Origin: Nitrospirota bacterium
GTDB taxonomy: Bacteria > JACPQY01
Length of the DNA stretch: 64,000 nucleotides
Direction of reading: 5' to 3'
Assembly (NCBI GenBank): GCA_016180645.1
Contig: JACPAV010000018.1
Coordinates: 57,035-121,034, forward strand
Part shown: in pieces, positions 24,727 through 32,605 of the stretch
How positions within the stretch are numbered: position 1 is the stretch's first letter
Layout: every line of letters begins with the position of its first letter
Translations under genes and position numbers: made by a program
The notes under the pieces: model-generated
Seen by the model: the letters and a program-made list of their open reading frames with translations, nothing else
Database searches by the model: none
What the model was told of the DNA's origin: nothing

Positions 24727-24756
24727 TTGACACCTTTCAATGGACTCTGGTAGTCT
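24727..24756 (+). promoter_or_regulatory. Candidate promoter ahead of the 27-codon ORF
   Basis: A perfect TTGACA (24727-24732) is followed by 18 nt and TAGTCT (24751-24756, 4/6). The predicted start of transcription would fall almost on the ribosome-binding site of the small ORF, which makes the spacing tight. Confidence 0.35.
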
Positions 24757-24775
24757 CCTTCCAAAGGAGAAAACC

Positions 24776-24859
24776 ATGACAGACACTCGCTCTTGGTGGC
24801 CTGCTCCTCGCCGCAAACCGCGCGGCCCAGCGAAGCCGATCCAAACACCCAGCAAGTAG
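24776..24859 (+). CDS. Candidate 27-aa basic, Pro/Arg/Trp-containing small protein
   Basis: A 27-codon ORF begins at ATG 24776 with a near-ideal AAAGGAG (24763-24769) 6 nt upstream. It ends with TAG at 24857-24859. The peptide is basic and rich in Pro and Arg with a WW pair (starts MTDTRSWWPAPRRKPRG). It resembles no family I know. Upstream is a TTGACA-type promoter and downstream a hairpin (24875-24909), so it looks like a complete tiny transcription unit. It is too short for coding statistics; chance occurrence cannot be excluded. Confidence 0.4.
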   Translation: MTDTRSWWPAPRRKPRGPAKPIQTPSK

Positions 24860-24874
24860 CCGGCGGTTCAGCTT

Positions 24875-24909
24875 GGGACAGACTCCTTTGCTTGGAAGTC
24901 TGTTTCCCC
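24875..24909 (+). terminator. Hairpin after the small ORF (weak terminator)
   Basis: ggg-acagact (24875-24884) pairs with agtctgt-tt-ccc (24897-24908) across a 12-nt loop with a 2-nt bulge. There is no clear T tract, so termination would be weak or factor-dependent. Confidence 0.3.
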
Positions 24910-24973
24910 TCCCCAACTGAGCCGAAGCAACCCCTGCGATAGGTCCCGGGTGCGCCGGAGTTGCACGCCAATA

Positions 24974-25002
24974 TTGACATCCATCAATAGTTCGGGTAGT
25001 TT
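24974..25002 (+). promoter_or_regulatory. Candidate promoter of the first radical SAM genes
   Basis: A perfect -35 TTGACA (24974-24979) is followed after 17 nt by TAGTTT (24997-25002, 3/6). The leader to ATG 25044 is about 35 nt, a normal length. This is the best promoter match before the radical SAM island. Confidence 0.45.
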
Positions 25003-25043
25003 TCCAAGCTGGGAATGCGCGGGATATCGCGCACCCAAGTTCG

Positions 25044-26570
25044 ATGAAGGTTCTTCTCGTCCAATCGCCTCGTTACTACTGGCCTTACGTCGGTGAGGGC
25101 GACAATCACCTGATGCCGCAATGGATGCCCTGTCTCGCGGCGTCGATCCGGCAGGCGGGTCACAGCGTACGCGCGGTCGATTGCATGGCCTCCCACATCG
25201 GATGGAGAAGCCTCGCCGACATCATCCGAGAAGAAAAGCCCCACGTCATCGGCGTCGGCGAGAATCACTGCCTCTACGCGCAGGAAGCGATCAAGGTCTT
25301 CCAACTCGCGAAGTCGATCGATCCCGGCATAAAGACGATTGCCGGCGGAGTCCATTTCACCAATTTGGTGGAGCCGAATCTCATGGCCTATCCCATCGAC
25401 TACATCGCGATCGGTGAAGGGGAGAAGACTTTCGTCGAACTATTGGACGAACTGGAGCGTCAAAATCCGCGGCCCGACAAGGTGACGGGACTCGCTTATC
25501 GCACCAACGGCCATGTCAGCCGGACCGCGCCGCGCGTCCTCGAGCACGATCTCGACACTTACCCCCTGCCCGCGTACGACCTCATGCCGATGGAGCAGTA
25601 CGGGAAATCGAAATACCTCTTCGCGCCCGGCGGGACGACCGCCCAGCACAGCCGGGGGTGCGTCAGCCGCTGCAATTTCTGCGTCTGGTGGGTGCAGAAC
25701 GCGGATCGAAAGATCATCAACGGTGAGGAAAAACTGTTCCCCCGCTGGCGCACGAAAAGCGTGGGGAGGACCGTCGAGGAAATCGAGATTCTCAGCCGGC
25801 GGTACGGGAAGAATTTTCTCGTGTTCGTCGACGACGCCTGGAACATCGACTGCCACTGGACCGACAAATTCGCAAACGAGATGGCCCGCCGCCATCTCCC
25901 CACCCAGTGGTTCGCTTTCATGCGCGCCGATTGCATGATGCGGGATGAACGGCTGGGCCTCAACGAAAAACTCGTCCATGCGGGAATGACCCACATCAGC
26001 ATCGGGGTTGAGCGCCATCAGGACACCGATCTCGCCGAAATGCGGAAGGGATTTTACAAGGACGACTTGACCCGCGAGTGTTTCGGCATGCTCAAGCGGA
26101 ATCATCCGACGGTGTTCCGACAAGGAACCTTCATCGTCGGTATCCGCGACGAAACGCGTGAAAGCATGTACCAGCAACTCCAGTACGCGAAGGAATTGGG
26201 ACTGGATTATCCCGGCTTCCATCCTCTCACGCCGGTCCCCGGCACGGAGGTATGGGAGGACGCAAAAGCCCGAGGGTGGATCGAGGTGGACGATTTCTCC
26301 TATTACGACTGGATGACGCCGATCATGTCGAGCACCCATCTCTCGCGCCGGGAGATCGAGGAAATCCTCATCGACATCAGCCGCAAATTCGTCGGCCTGC
26401 GATGGCTCATGCGGGGCCTCGCGGATCGGCACGCCTACCGCCGGAACATGTACGTCTGGTGGCTCCTGGTCAGCCTGCGCATCGCGGCGGACGCGCTGCG
26501 ACAAAAACTCAATCCGTTCCGAAAGAGCGTGTATACCGCGCTCGTCAAGCCGACCTGGTATGATCACTGA
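25044..26570 (+). CDS. B12-binding-domain radical SAM protein (1)
   Basis: The 508-aa protein has an N-terminal cobalamin-binding-type Rossmann domain (residues 1-140: MKVLLVQSPRYYW, PHVIGVGENH, TIAGGVHFTN, IAIGEGEKTFVELLDEL). A radical SAM barrel follows with GCVSRCNFC (CX3CX2C), then IGVERHQDTDLAEM and VPGTEVWEDAK. The C-terminal ~60 residues are helical and basic. Such proteins (BchE/HpnP/HpnR class) catalyse methyl transfer or rearrangement at unactivated carbons. The classical DxHxxG cobalamin motif is not evident, as in many of this class. The next radical SAM gene starts 6 nt downstream. The substrate is unknown. Confidence 0.85.
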   Translation: MKVLLVQSPRYYWPYVGEGDNHLMPQWMPCLAASIRQAGHSVRAVDCMASHIGWRSLADIIREEKPHVIGVGENHCLYAQEAIKVFQLAKSIDPGIKTIAGGVHFTNLVEPNLMAYPIDYIAIGEGEKTFVELLDELERQNPRPDKVTGLAYRTNGHVSRTAPRVLEHDLDTYPLPAYDLMPMEQYGKSKYLFAPGGTTAQHSRGCVSRCNFCVWWVQNADRKIINGEEKLFPRWRTKSVGRTVEEIEILSRRYGKNFLVFVDDAWNIDCHWTDKFANEMARRHLPTQWFAFMRADCMMRDERLGLNEKLVHAGMTHISIGVERHQDTDLAEMRKGFYKDDLTRECFGMLKRNHPTVFRQGTFIVGIRDETRESMYQQLQYAKELGLDYPGFHPLTPVPGTEVWEDAKARGWIEVDDFSYYDWMTPIMSSTHLSRREIEEILIDISRKFVGLRWLMRGLADRHAYRRNMYVWWLLVSLRIAADALRQKLNPFRKSVYTALVKPTWYDH

Positions 26571-26576
26571 AACCTT

Positions 26577-27992
26577 GTGCGCGTAGCTCTGATCAATCCG
26601 AACATGGACAGCCTGAAGGCCGTCGGGGCCTTCAGCAAAGTGTACTGCGTCATGCCCCCGATCAACCTGGGTTACCTCGCCGCCGTGCTCGAAAAGGAGG
26701 GACACGAGGTGACCGTCATCGACGAAGCCGCGGAAGGGCTGAGCCTCGCGGAAATCATCGACCGCCTCCGACGGGCCTCCCCGGGCATGATCGGCATGGG
26801 CTGCCTCACACAGTCCGCGCCGCATGTCATGGAAATCAGCCGGGCCATCGCCGGGGCCTTTCCCGGCCTCCCCCGCGTGATGGGCAACACCCACGCGGAC
26901 TATTTCGCGGAGCCGATTCTCCGCGAGGGTGATGCGGACGTCGTGGTCCACAACGAAGGGGAATACACCTTCGCCCACCTGGCACGAACCTTCGAACACA
27001 AGGGCGACTTGCAAGAGGTCGAAGGGATTTCCTATCGGGACGGCGACCGGATCGTCCGCACGCCCCCGCGAACGATGCAACCGGATCTCAATCGGATCCC
27101 CTACCCCGCGTGGCACCTCTTCCCGCGCTCCCGCTACCGGCTTTTCACCTTCGCCGAAATCGAGCGGCCGGGCACGCTCATTCTCGGGTCTCGCGGCTGC
27201 CCGTTCAAGTGCAACTATTGCAGCCTGCTCATCATGGGACACGACCGCCGGCGGCGCACGCTCGAAGACATGGCCGACGAAATGGAGTTCATGCACGAAA
27301 CGTACGGCTACAGGCAGATCTCGTTCATCGATCCGATTTTTCCCTTCAGCCGGAAGGAAGGATTGGAGTTCGCTCAACTCCTCGTGAAACGGGGTCTGAA
27401 CCGGAAGATCGTGTGGACCACGGAAACCCGCGTCGATCTCGTGACGCCGGAGCTCCTCGAGGCGCTGAGGGAGGCCGGCTGCCGCAGGGTCATGTACGGA
27501 TTCGAGGTCGGCTCCGAGGAAAGTCTCGATGCCATCGACAAGGGAACGACGATTGACAAGGCCCGCCGCGCGGCCAAATGGACGAAGGAAGCGGGCATGG
27601 AAATCATCGGCTTCTTCATGGTCGGTTGCCCCGGCGAGACGCTGGAATCGATCGACCGTACCGTGCGGTTCTCACATGAACTGGACGTGGATTTCGCGAA
27701 GTTCAATGTGTTCGTCCCGTACCCCGGCACGGAGATCTTCGAGGAGTTCAGCAAGAAGAACGGCGGTCTCCCCACGGATTGGGTGCGATACACGAGCTAC
27801 CCGACGGGCGGAAACCCTCCCGTCTACATTCCGCCCGGACTGTCCGTGGAACAGCTCATCGTGGCCCAGCGACGAGCCCACCGGATGTTCTACCTCCGTC
27901 CCAAGATGATCGCGAGACACATGTTCAAAATCCGCACGATTCCTTTCTCTCATATGGTGTACGGCGCCCTCGGTCTTCTCGGGGAGAACTGA
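26577..27992 (+). CDS. B12-binding-domain radical SAM protein (2)
   Basis: The 471-aa protein starts at GTG 26577, 6 nt after gene 1, so they form an operon. Residues 1-150 are the B12-type domain (LGYLAAVLEKEGHEVTVID, VMGNTHADYF, VVHNEGEYTFAHLA). The radical SAM site is RGCPFKCNYC, followed by GFEVGSEESLDAIDKGTT and FFMVGCPGETLESIDRT. The end (HRMFYLRPKMIARHMFKI) matches the C-terminal helix of the other radical SAM proteins of this island, suggesting a common ancestor. It probably acts with gene 1. Confidence 0.87.
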   Translation: MRVALINPNMDSLKAVGAFSKVYCVMPPINLGYLAAVLEKEGHEVTVIDEAAEGLSLAEIIDRLRRASPGMIGMGCLTQSAPHVMEISRAIAGAFPGLPRVMGNTHADYFAEPILREGDADVVVHNEGEYTFAHLARTFEHKGDLQEVEGISYRDGDRIVRTPPRTMQPDLNRIPYPAWHLFPRSRYRLFTFAEIERPGTLILGSRGCPFKCNYCSLLIMGHDRRRRTLEDMADEMEFMHETYGYRQISFIDPIFPFSRKEGLEFAQLLVKRGLNRKIVWTTETRVDLVTPELLEALREAGCRRVMYGFEVGSEESLDAIDKGTTIDKARRAAKWTKEAGMEIIGFFMVGCPGETLESIDRTVRFSHELDVDFAKFNVFVPYPGTEIFEEFSKKNGGLPTDWVRYTSYPTGGNPPVYIPPGLSVEQLIVAQRRAHRMFYLRPKMIARHMFKIRTIPFSHMVYGALGLLGEN

Positions 27993-28124
27993 ATCCCTGC
28001 TCACAACGCGTCAGATGGGCGAGACCAGTACGCCGCGGGTACCCGCCCGGCCCCGCCAGATGTACAGACCCGGTCCACACAAAGCCAATGCGGGCGTGAT
28101 CTTTGCAGCTTGCCGAAGAAAATT

Positions 28125-28928
28125 CTACAAGGTGGAGGCGGACGGTTTGGCCAGCAGGAAAGCGAATTGGGTACGATCGTGCTTGAACTCAATGCCCCCG
28201 ACGTTGGGCAGCCTCCTCAGAAGGGTCTGCACTTCGGACGCCTCCCGGGACCTTCGGATCGATTCGAGCGTGGCCTTGCGGAGGCCACGGAGCAGATGCA
28301 CCCGCTCAAGGAGTTCCAAGTAGACTCGGAAAAGACGCACTTTCCAGTGACTGCGACTGAAATCCCATAAGACCAACCATCCTCCCGGTTTCACTACCGC
28401 CCACATCTCCCGAGCCATTTGTTCCGGATTCTCGAAGTGATGGATCGATCCCTCCGAAAAGACCAGATCGAAAAACAGCGGGCGAAATGGAAGCGATTTC
28501 GCGTCGTTACGCACGAGCAAGACCGGATTTTCGGCGGTCGAGTATTTCCTACACAGGCTTAGAATCTCCCGGTCCACATCGGATCCGACCCAGATGGACG
28601 GAGACGACGGCATTCTCCTCCGCATGATCTCCGTCATCACGCCGCTCCCAATTCCCACGTCGAGCACGGACCGGATATTCCCGTTCCAGAGATGCTGCCA
28701 TTTCTGGACACGCCGGTCCGCATAGGCAACCCGCCTGTCCCAGCTCTGGCGCACGAACTGTTCCTTGGTGATTCCCTCGAAATCGCTTCCCGGCGGAGTG
28801 TGCCCGTCGGGGGCGTCGCCTTCCCGGCAGACCGAGGGAGAGGGAGAGACCCGCGATGGAATGGACCGCGGTCCCGCGCTAAATGGGTCGATCAAATTCG
28901 ACGATTCGCCCAACATGGGGGAGTGCAT
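28125..28928 (-). CDS. SAM-dependent class I methyltransferase
   Basis: The 267-aa protein has motif I VLDVGIGSGVMTE, an acidic residue in VGSDVDREILSLC, and a later VKPGGWLVLWDFSRSHW, as in class I methyltransferases. The first ~50 residues (rich in Pro, Ser and Gly) fit no domain; a later start is possible but no good one is seen. It overlaps the end of the U32 gene by 50 nt and would be translated last in the 32251-28125 unit. The 132 nt before it (27993-28124) contain no other feature. The substrate is probably the product of the neighbouring radical SAM/U32 enzymes. Confidence 0.8.
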   Translation of the reverse strand: MHSPMLGESSNLIDPFSAGPRSIPSRVSPSPSVCREGDAPDGHTPPGSDFEGITKEQFVRQSWDRRVAYADRRVQKWQHLWNGNIRSVLDVGIGSGVMTEIMRRRMPSSPSIWVGSDVDREILSLCRKYSTAENPVLLVRNDAKSLPFRPLFFDLVFSEGSIHHFENPEQMAREMWAVVKPGGWLVLWDFSRSHWKVRLFRVYLELLERVHLLRGLRKATLESIRRSREASEVQTLLRRLPNVGGIEFKHDRTQFAFLLAKPSASTL

Positions 28929-29661
28929 CCTTCTCCAGATACTTTGAAAGAATGAAGAGCGTATTGCCCGCGAGAATCCGTTCGCCCAGAGGTCCCTCCC
29001 GAATCACAAAGGTTGAGTTCTGACACTCCAGGTCGCATGCCTTGATCACCGGCGTGGCATCCGACGCTTCCCGAACACGGAGCCGGGCCACCGCACATAG
29101 GCGCGTCGTGGTCAGGTACCGGAACGGCACGTATAGGGCAATATCCAGCCGTGGGCCTATCATCTCGAACAACGCCGTGTCCCAAACGTCGGTCTCCAGG
29201 CCCCGAAATCCCAGTTCGCAGAGCAAACCGATCAGCGGCTCGGACACACGGGTGGCGAGCGGAGTTGCCCTGCCGTCGTCTCGAGGAACAAGTCTTGGGT
29301 CACGCGTTTGACGAAGGAGAAGGCGCCCAAGACGCAGGAGCAACCCGTTTTCGCGAGCGAGCCGGTACACCCCCCAGTCGTTAACAACCACCTCGTAGGG
29401 GTCGCCGACGGCCTTCGACAGGAGAGAGAATAGCTGCCCAATCCTGCGCAACCCCGATTCGCCAACGGGAGGGGTCAGAAGACTGAGGCGCTTGCCTTTG
29501 CCGCAAACGTCTTTCACCATCCGGTCGGCCCACACGGAGGAGGGGATCAAATGCTCGCAAAACTCCGAGCCAATGTAGAAGTGGTCGCACCGATCCAGCC
29601 AGGGAGAGAGATCCTCACGGGAAGGTGAGATGAACCTAGCCCTGACCACTCTACCAGGCAT
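28879..29661 (-). CDS. Peptidase U32-family protein, UbiV-like
   Basis: About 260 aa from ATG 29661 (the frame is open to 29751); this start overlaps the upstream U32 gene by 11 nt. It has the U32 pattern DHFYIGSEFCEHLIP, then EVVVNDWGVYRLAREN, with Cys residues at CELGFRGLE, RLCAVARL and a late KACDLEC pair that could bind a 4Fe-4S cluster as in UbiV. U32 proteins such as UbiU/UbiV and RlhA assist hydroxylation without oxygen. Paired with the larger U32 protein, it may form a heterodimer that hydroxylates the substrate of this pathway. Sequence match is weaker than for the partner. Confidence 0.6.
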   Translation of the reverse strand: MPGRVVRARFISPSREDLSPWLDRCDHFYIGSEFCEHLIPSSVWADRMVKDVCGKGKRLSLLTPPVGESGLRRIGQLFSLLSKAVGDPYEVVVNDWGVYRLARENGLLLRLGRLLLRQTRDPRLVPRDDGRATPLATRVSEPLIGLLCELGFRGLETDVWDTALFEMIGPRLDIALYVPFRYLTTTRLCAVARLRVREASDATPVIKACDLECQNSTFVIREGPLGERILAGNTLFILSKYLEKDALPHVGRIVEFDRPI

Positions 29662-30742
29662 GCCGGGGGGAGTCCGGGGGGTAATAGCAGGTTCTCGGGC
29701 CGCAGTTCCTACCGAAAACGCGGCGGTACTCAAGACAGCTCTCTCTAGCATGGTCTGAGTCTCGCTTGAAACCTTCGTCCCCTTGCCGCGTCAGGGCTGA
29801 CCGGATGAGGCGTATCGTCTGGGTCTTGCGTGTAGTCGTGCTTCCCCTGTTCACAATCTTGAGATACCTGATTCCTATTCGAACGAGGAGTGGAATGTCG
29901 CATAGAGCACATGCGGCGTAGACATCATGTTCTGCCAACACTTCTCGGACCTTTTCCTCGAGGGGACGTCCTCTCTCATCCATACCCTTGCCCTGCTTCC
30001 GCTCAATGCTCCTCGCATGAAGGCAAGCCAGAGCCGGCCGACCGGCGGCATGTCTCAGGCGATCCGGTACCAGGCGCATGGCGGCTTTGGCCGCATGGGT
30101 GGCCAGGAGCCTGGTCTGCAAAGAGCCCGGTATCTCGTGCGCGAGATTGCAGAAGCCGTCCTCGAAGGGGCAGCGATCGTGAAACACAAAGGCTTCGAAC
30201 TCCAGCTCGGGGTAAGCGACACAGAGCCGAGCCATTTCGCGGAGGGTAACATGGCGGGGCAGGACGATCCTACGTATCGGGAACCGCAGGTAGAACTTGA
30301 TCGCTTCCGTGTTGTACACCACGCCAAGACAGCTCAGAGTGAGAGGAAGGGGAAACCGACTGGTTTCCAAGCTCCGCAGAAGCCCCAAGTCCGCGACGAT
30401 CACCCCGTCGACGCCCGCGTCCTGAGCCCGCAACGCCTGCTGCATCGCCACCCCCAGGCTCTGTTCGTCGTAGAAAGTATTGAGTGCAAACTGGACGCGC
30501 AGGTTGGAACCGTGGGCCATCTTGACCAATTCCCTCAGTTGTTTCTCGCCATCCAGATTGCAAAGGGGATTGTCGCGCCGGTTGGTGGACGATCGTGTGG
30601 CACCTGCCCCCCGAAGACCGCAGTACACTTCGGAAGCCCCAGCCTCTGCCAACGCGGGGGCCTCGGTTGGAAAATCCATTCCCGTTACAACCCGGATTTG
30701 TCCTCGGACGGTTGTGGGAGGGCCGGTCATCACATCGAACAC
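29651..30742 (-). CDS. Peptidase U32-family protein, UbiU-like
   Basis: The 363-aa protein starts at GTG 30742 or ATG 30730. It shows the U32 barrel: EAGASEVYCGLRG, VDGVIVADLGLLRSL, RRIVLPRHVTLREMARL and the family signature around EAFVFHDRCPFEDGFC with a later ACALCDIPLL. The Cys set resembles the 4Fe-4S ligands of UbiU. It is immediately followed by the smaller U32 gene and preceded by a radical SAM gene on the same strand (51-nt gap). Known UbiU-UbiV pairs support oxygen-independent hydroxylation of ubiquinone; here the substrate may be a lipid or cofactor. Confidence 0.75.
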   Translation of the reverse strand: MFDVMTGPPTTVRGQIRVVTGMDFPTEAPALAEAGASEVYCGLRGAGATRSSTNRRDNPLCNLDGEKQLRELVKMAHGSNLRVQFALNTFYDEQSLGVAMQQALRAQDAGVDGVIVADLGLLRSLETSRFPLPLTLSCLGVVYNTEAIKFYLRFPIRRIVLPRHVTLREMARLCVAYPELEFEAFVFHDRCPFEDGFCNLAHEIPGSLQTRLLATHAAKAAMRLVPDRLRHAAGRPALACLHARSIERKQGKGMDERGRPLEEKVREVLAEHDVYAACALCDIPLLVRIGIRYLKIVNRGSTTTRKTQTIRLIRSALTRQGDEGFKRDSDHARESCLEYRRVFGRNCGPRTCYYPPDSPRHAW

Positions 30743-30793
30743 GCACAGACTTCTATCGACAACATGCCGGCGAAACCACCCCGCAAAAGGCCA

Positions 30794-32251
30794 TCAAGAT
30801 TGGGGCCGAAAACTCTCCAACGCCCCGGCACGGGATCGTGTCGCAAATTCCCAAAGAGCCGAGAGTCCGCCCGACAGCACCTCGCGCACAGGTGTTTTCT
30901 TCAGCTGAAACAGGTGGCGGTAAATCATTCGGGGACGAATGTAGAACTTGAAATGCGCGATCTTCTGCATCTCGATCAGGCTGGCCGAACTCAACCGGTC
31001 ATGCCGATACGGCAACTCCTTCGAGGGGTAAGCCCCGTATTCCGACCAATCGTGCGACCGGATGGCCCCGGCCTCCTCATATCGCCCGTAGAGCAGAGTC
31101 CCCGGGTACGGGACGACAAGGGGAAAGTTCGCCAGGTCCAAGTCCAAACTCTTCGCCAAATCCATGGTGCGGCGGAAGCTTTCCCAGTTCTCGCCGGGCA
31201 GACCGAGCATGAAGAATCCCACAACCTCGAAGCCGACGGCCCTCGCCGTCGCGACGGCCTCTCGCGCTTGGGCCACACTGGTGGACTTGCCCACCCCGCG
31301 CAAGAGGTCCTCGGAACCGCACTCAAGACCAAACATGACTCTCGTGCACCCGGCTTCGCGCATGGACTCACCGAGGGAGCGTGTAAACAGGTCCGGCCGC
31401 GTCTCCGAGACCCATGTGATTTTCTTGTGAAGTCTCCGGCGTATGATCTCCCCACACACCTCGTCACACTGGGCCGCGTTCACGGGGAAAATCGCGTCGA
31501 CAAACACAACGGCTTCGATGCCAAAGTGTTCGATGAGGTATTCGATCTCATCTGCAACGTTCTTGCCCGACCGCCGGCGAAAGCCCGGCCGGACGATTTT
31601 CCAATGCGCGCAGAATTGACAGCGATACGGGCAGTCTCGCCCTGCGGCAACCAACATGACTTTTCTTGCAATTTCCGCCAGCGGTATGGCTCGGTACTTC
31701 GCCAACGGTGCGAGGTGCCAGGCTGGGAAGGGCAGCGCATCCAGGTCCACGATCGGCTCCCGGTCGCCCGTATCGTGGATGGCCCCTCCCTCGATATAAG
31801 AGAGTCCGAGGACATCTCCAGGGTTTCGACCCTGCTCCAGCCTTGCCGCCAACTCGGACATTGCCTCCTCCCCTTCACCCCGCACAACAAAATCTGCGTA
31901 CCCTCGGAGGAGAAACTCCTCGCGAAATGTAACCGCATGCAAGTTGCCCATCACGACAGGCGCCAAGCGGGCCTCACGGACGCCTTGGCCGATCGCAACA
32001 GCCTCCGTGGCACTTGGAGTGACGCAGGTAATTCCCACGAGGCCGGGCCCAGCCTCCCCGATCCTTCGCACGACCTCCTCCGCGCAGAGTTTCTCCGCAA
32101 ATGCATCAATCAAGACGACAGAATGCCCGCGCTGTTCGAGGACGGCGGCAATGTATAACAGGCCCATGGGCGGCAGGGCATGATTGTATCGCGCAAACAG
32201 TCGCATCGTTTTTCTCTGATCGCATGAAGGATTAACGAGAACGATTTTCAT
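30794..32251 (-). CDS. B12-binding-domain radical SAM protein (3)
   Basis: The 485-aa protein has the cobalamin-type domain (MGLLYIAAVLEQRGHSVVLID, VVMGNLHAVTF, VVRGEGEEAMSEL) and the radical SAM motif GRDCPYRCQFC (Asp precedes the first Cys instead of Gly). Then come FGLECGSEDLLRGVGKSTS and FFMLGLPGENWESF. The C-terminus (AHFKFYIRPRMIYRHLFQLKK) resembles gene 2. It is the first gene of the minus-strand unit with the U32 pair and the methyltransferase. The divergent region upstream (32252-32605) has a palindrome at 32388-32403. Confidence 0.86.
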   Translation of the reverse strand: MKIVLVNPSCDQRKTMRLFARYNHALPPMGLLYIAAVLEQRGHSVVLIDAFAEKLCAEEVVRRIGEAGPGLVGITCVTPSATEAVAIGQGVREARLAPVVMGNLHAVTFREEFLLRGYADFVVRGEGEEAMSELAARLEQGRNPGDVLGLSYIEGGAIHDTGDREPIVDLDALPFPAWHLAPLAKYRAIPLAEIARKVMLVAAGRDCPYRCQFCAHWKIVRPGFRRRSGKNVADEIEYLIEHFGIEAVVFVDAIFPVNAAQCDEVCGEIIRRRLHKKITWVSETRPDLFTRSLGESMREAGCTRVMFGLECGSEDLLRGVGKSTSVAQAREAVATARAVGFEVVGFFMLGLPGENWESFRRTMDLAKSLDLDLANFPLVVPYPGTLLYGRYEEAGAIRSHDWSEYGAYPSKELPYRHDRLSSASLIEMQKIAHFKFYIRPRMIYRHLFQLKKTPVREVLSGGLSALWEFATRSRAGALESFRPQS

Positions 32252-32605
32252 TGTGGTTCACTCCTCTCGCCTTGGTTCCATATCCCGTCCTGCCAGCAAT
32301 TCCAGGTCCATTCGCGCAGGTCCAACCACCGGCAACCTCCCGCGTCGGCATGGAAATTGAGACGAAAGGCCGCCGGGATCGACATTTTTTCTCAATTGAG
32401 AAATGGTGTGGGGAAACCTTTTCCGAAAGTGGAATCCTTTGGAGTTCCGATGGACTGATCGGCTCGAGCCGTGCGATCTTCGATATCGGCCGCAGCCCGG
32501 CAGGGATGGAGTTGATGCCGGTGGCAACGGCGAGGAGCATCGACTTTCGCCTGTCGGGCTCACGCCGGTGATCCGTGACACCCACCCGGTTGCCGCCTGG
32601 ACCGA
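32252..32605. other. Divergent intergenic region
   Basis: These 354 nt separate two divergent radical SAM genes. They contain an A/T-rich palindrome (32388-32403) but no convincing -35/-10 pair. Short ORFs on both strands cross it, but none has a ribosome-binding site or recognisable domain. Confidence 0.6.
32388..32403. promoter_or_regulatory. Perfect 16-bp palindrome, candidate operator
   Basis: TTTCTCAATTGAGAAA is a perfect palindrome about midway between the divergent radical SAM genes at 32251 and 32606. The length and A/T content fit a dimeric regulator site that could control both units. Confidence 0.4.

Noticed and set aside
25440..27377. 645-codon open frame on the minus strand
   Set aside because: It lies entirely opposite two well-supported radical SAM genes. 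Its translation is rich in His, Asp and Glu without any domain, a typical shadow of GC-rich coding sequence.
29927..32158. 743-codon open frame on the plus strand
   Set aside because: It is opposite the UbiU-like and radical SAM genes, which have clear motifs. The shadow frame has no domain or ribosome-binding site.
32252..32605. Short ORFs on both strands in the divergent gap
   Set aside because: They overlap each other on both strands, have no ribosome-binding site and no recognisable domain.
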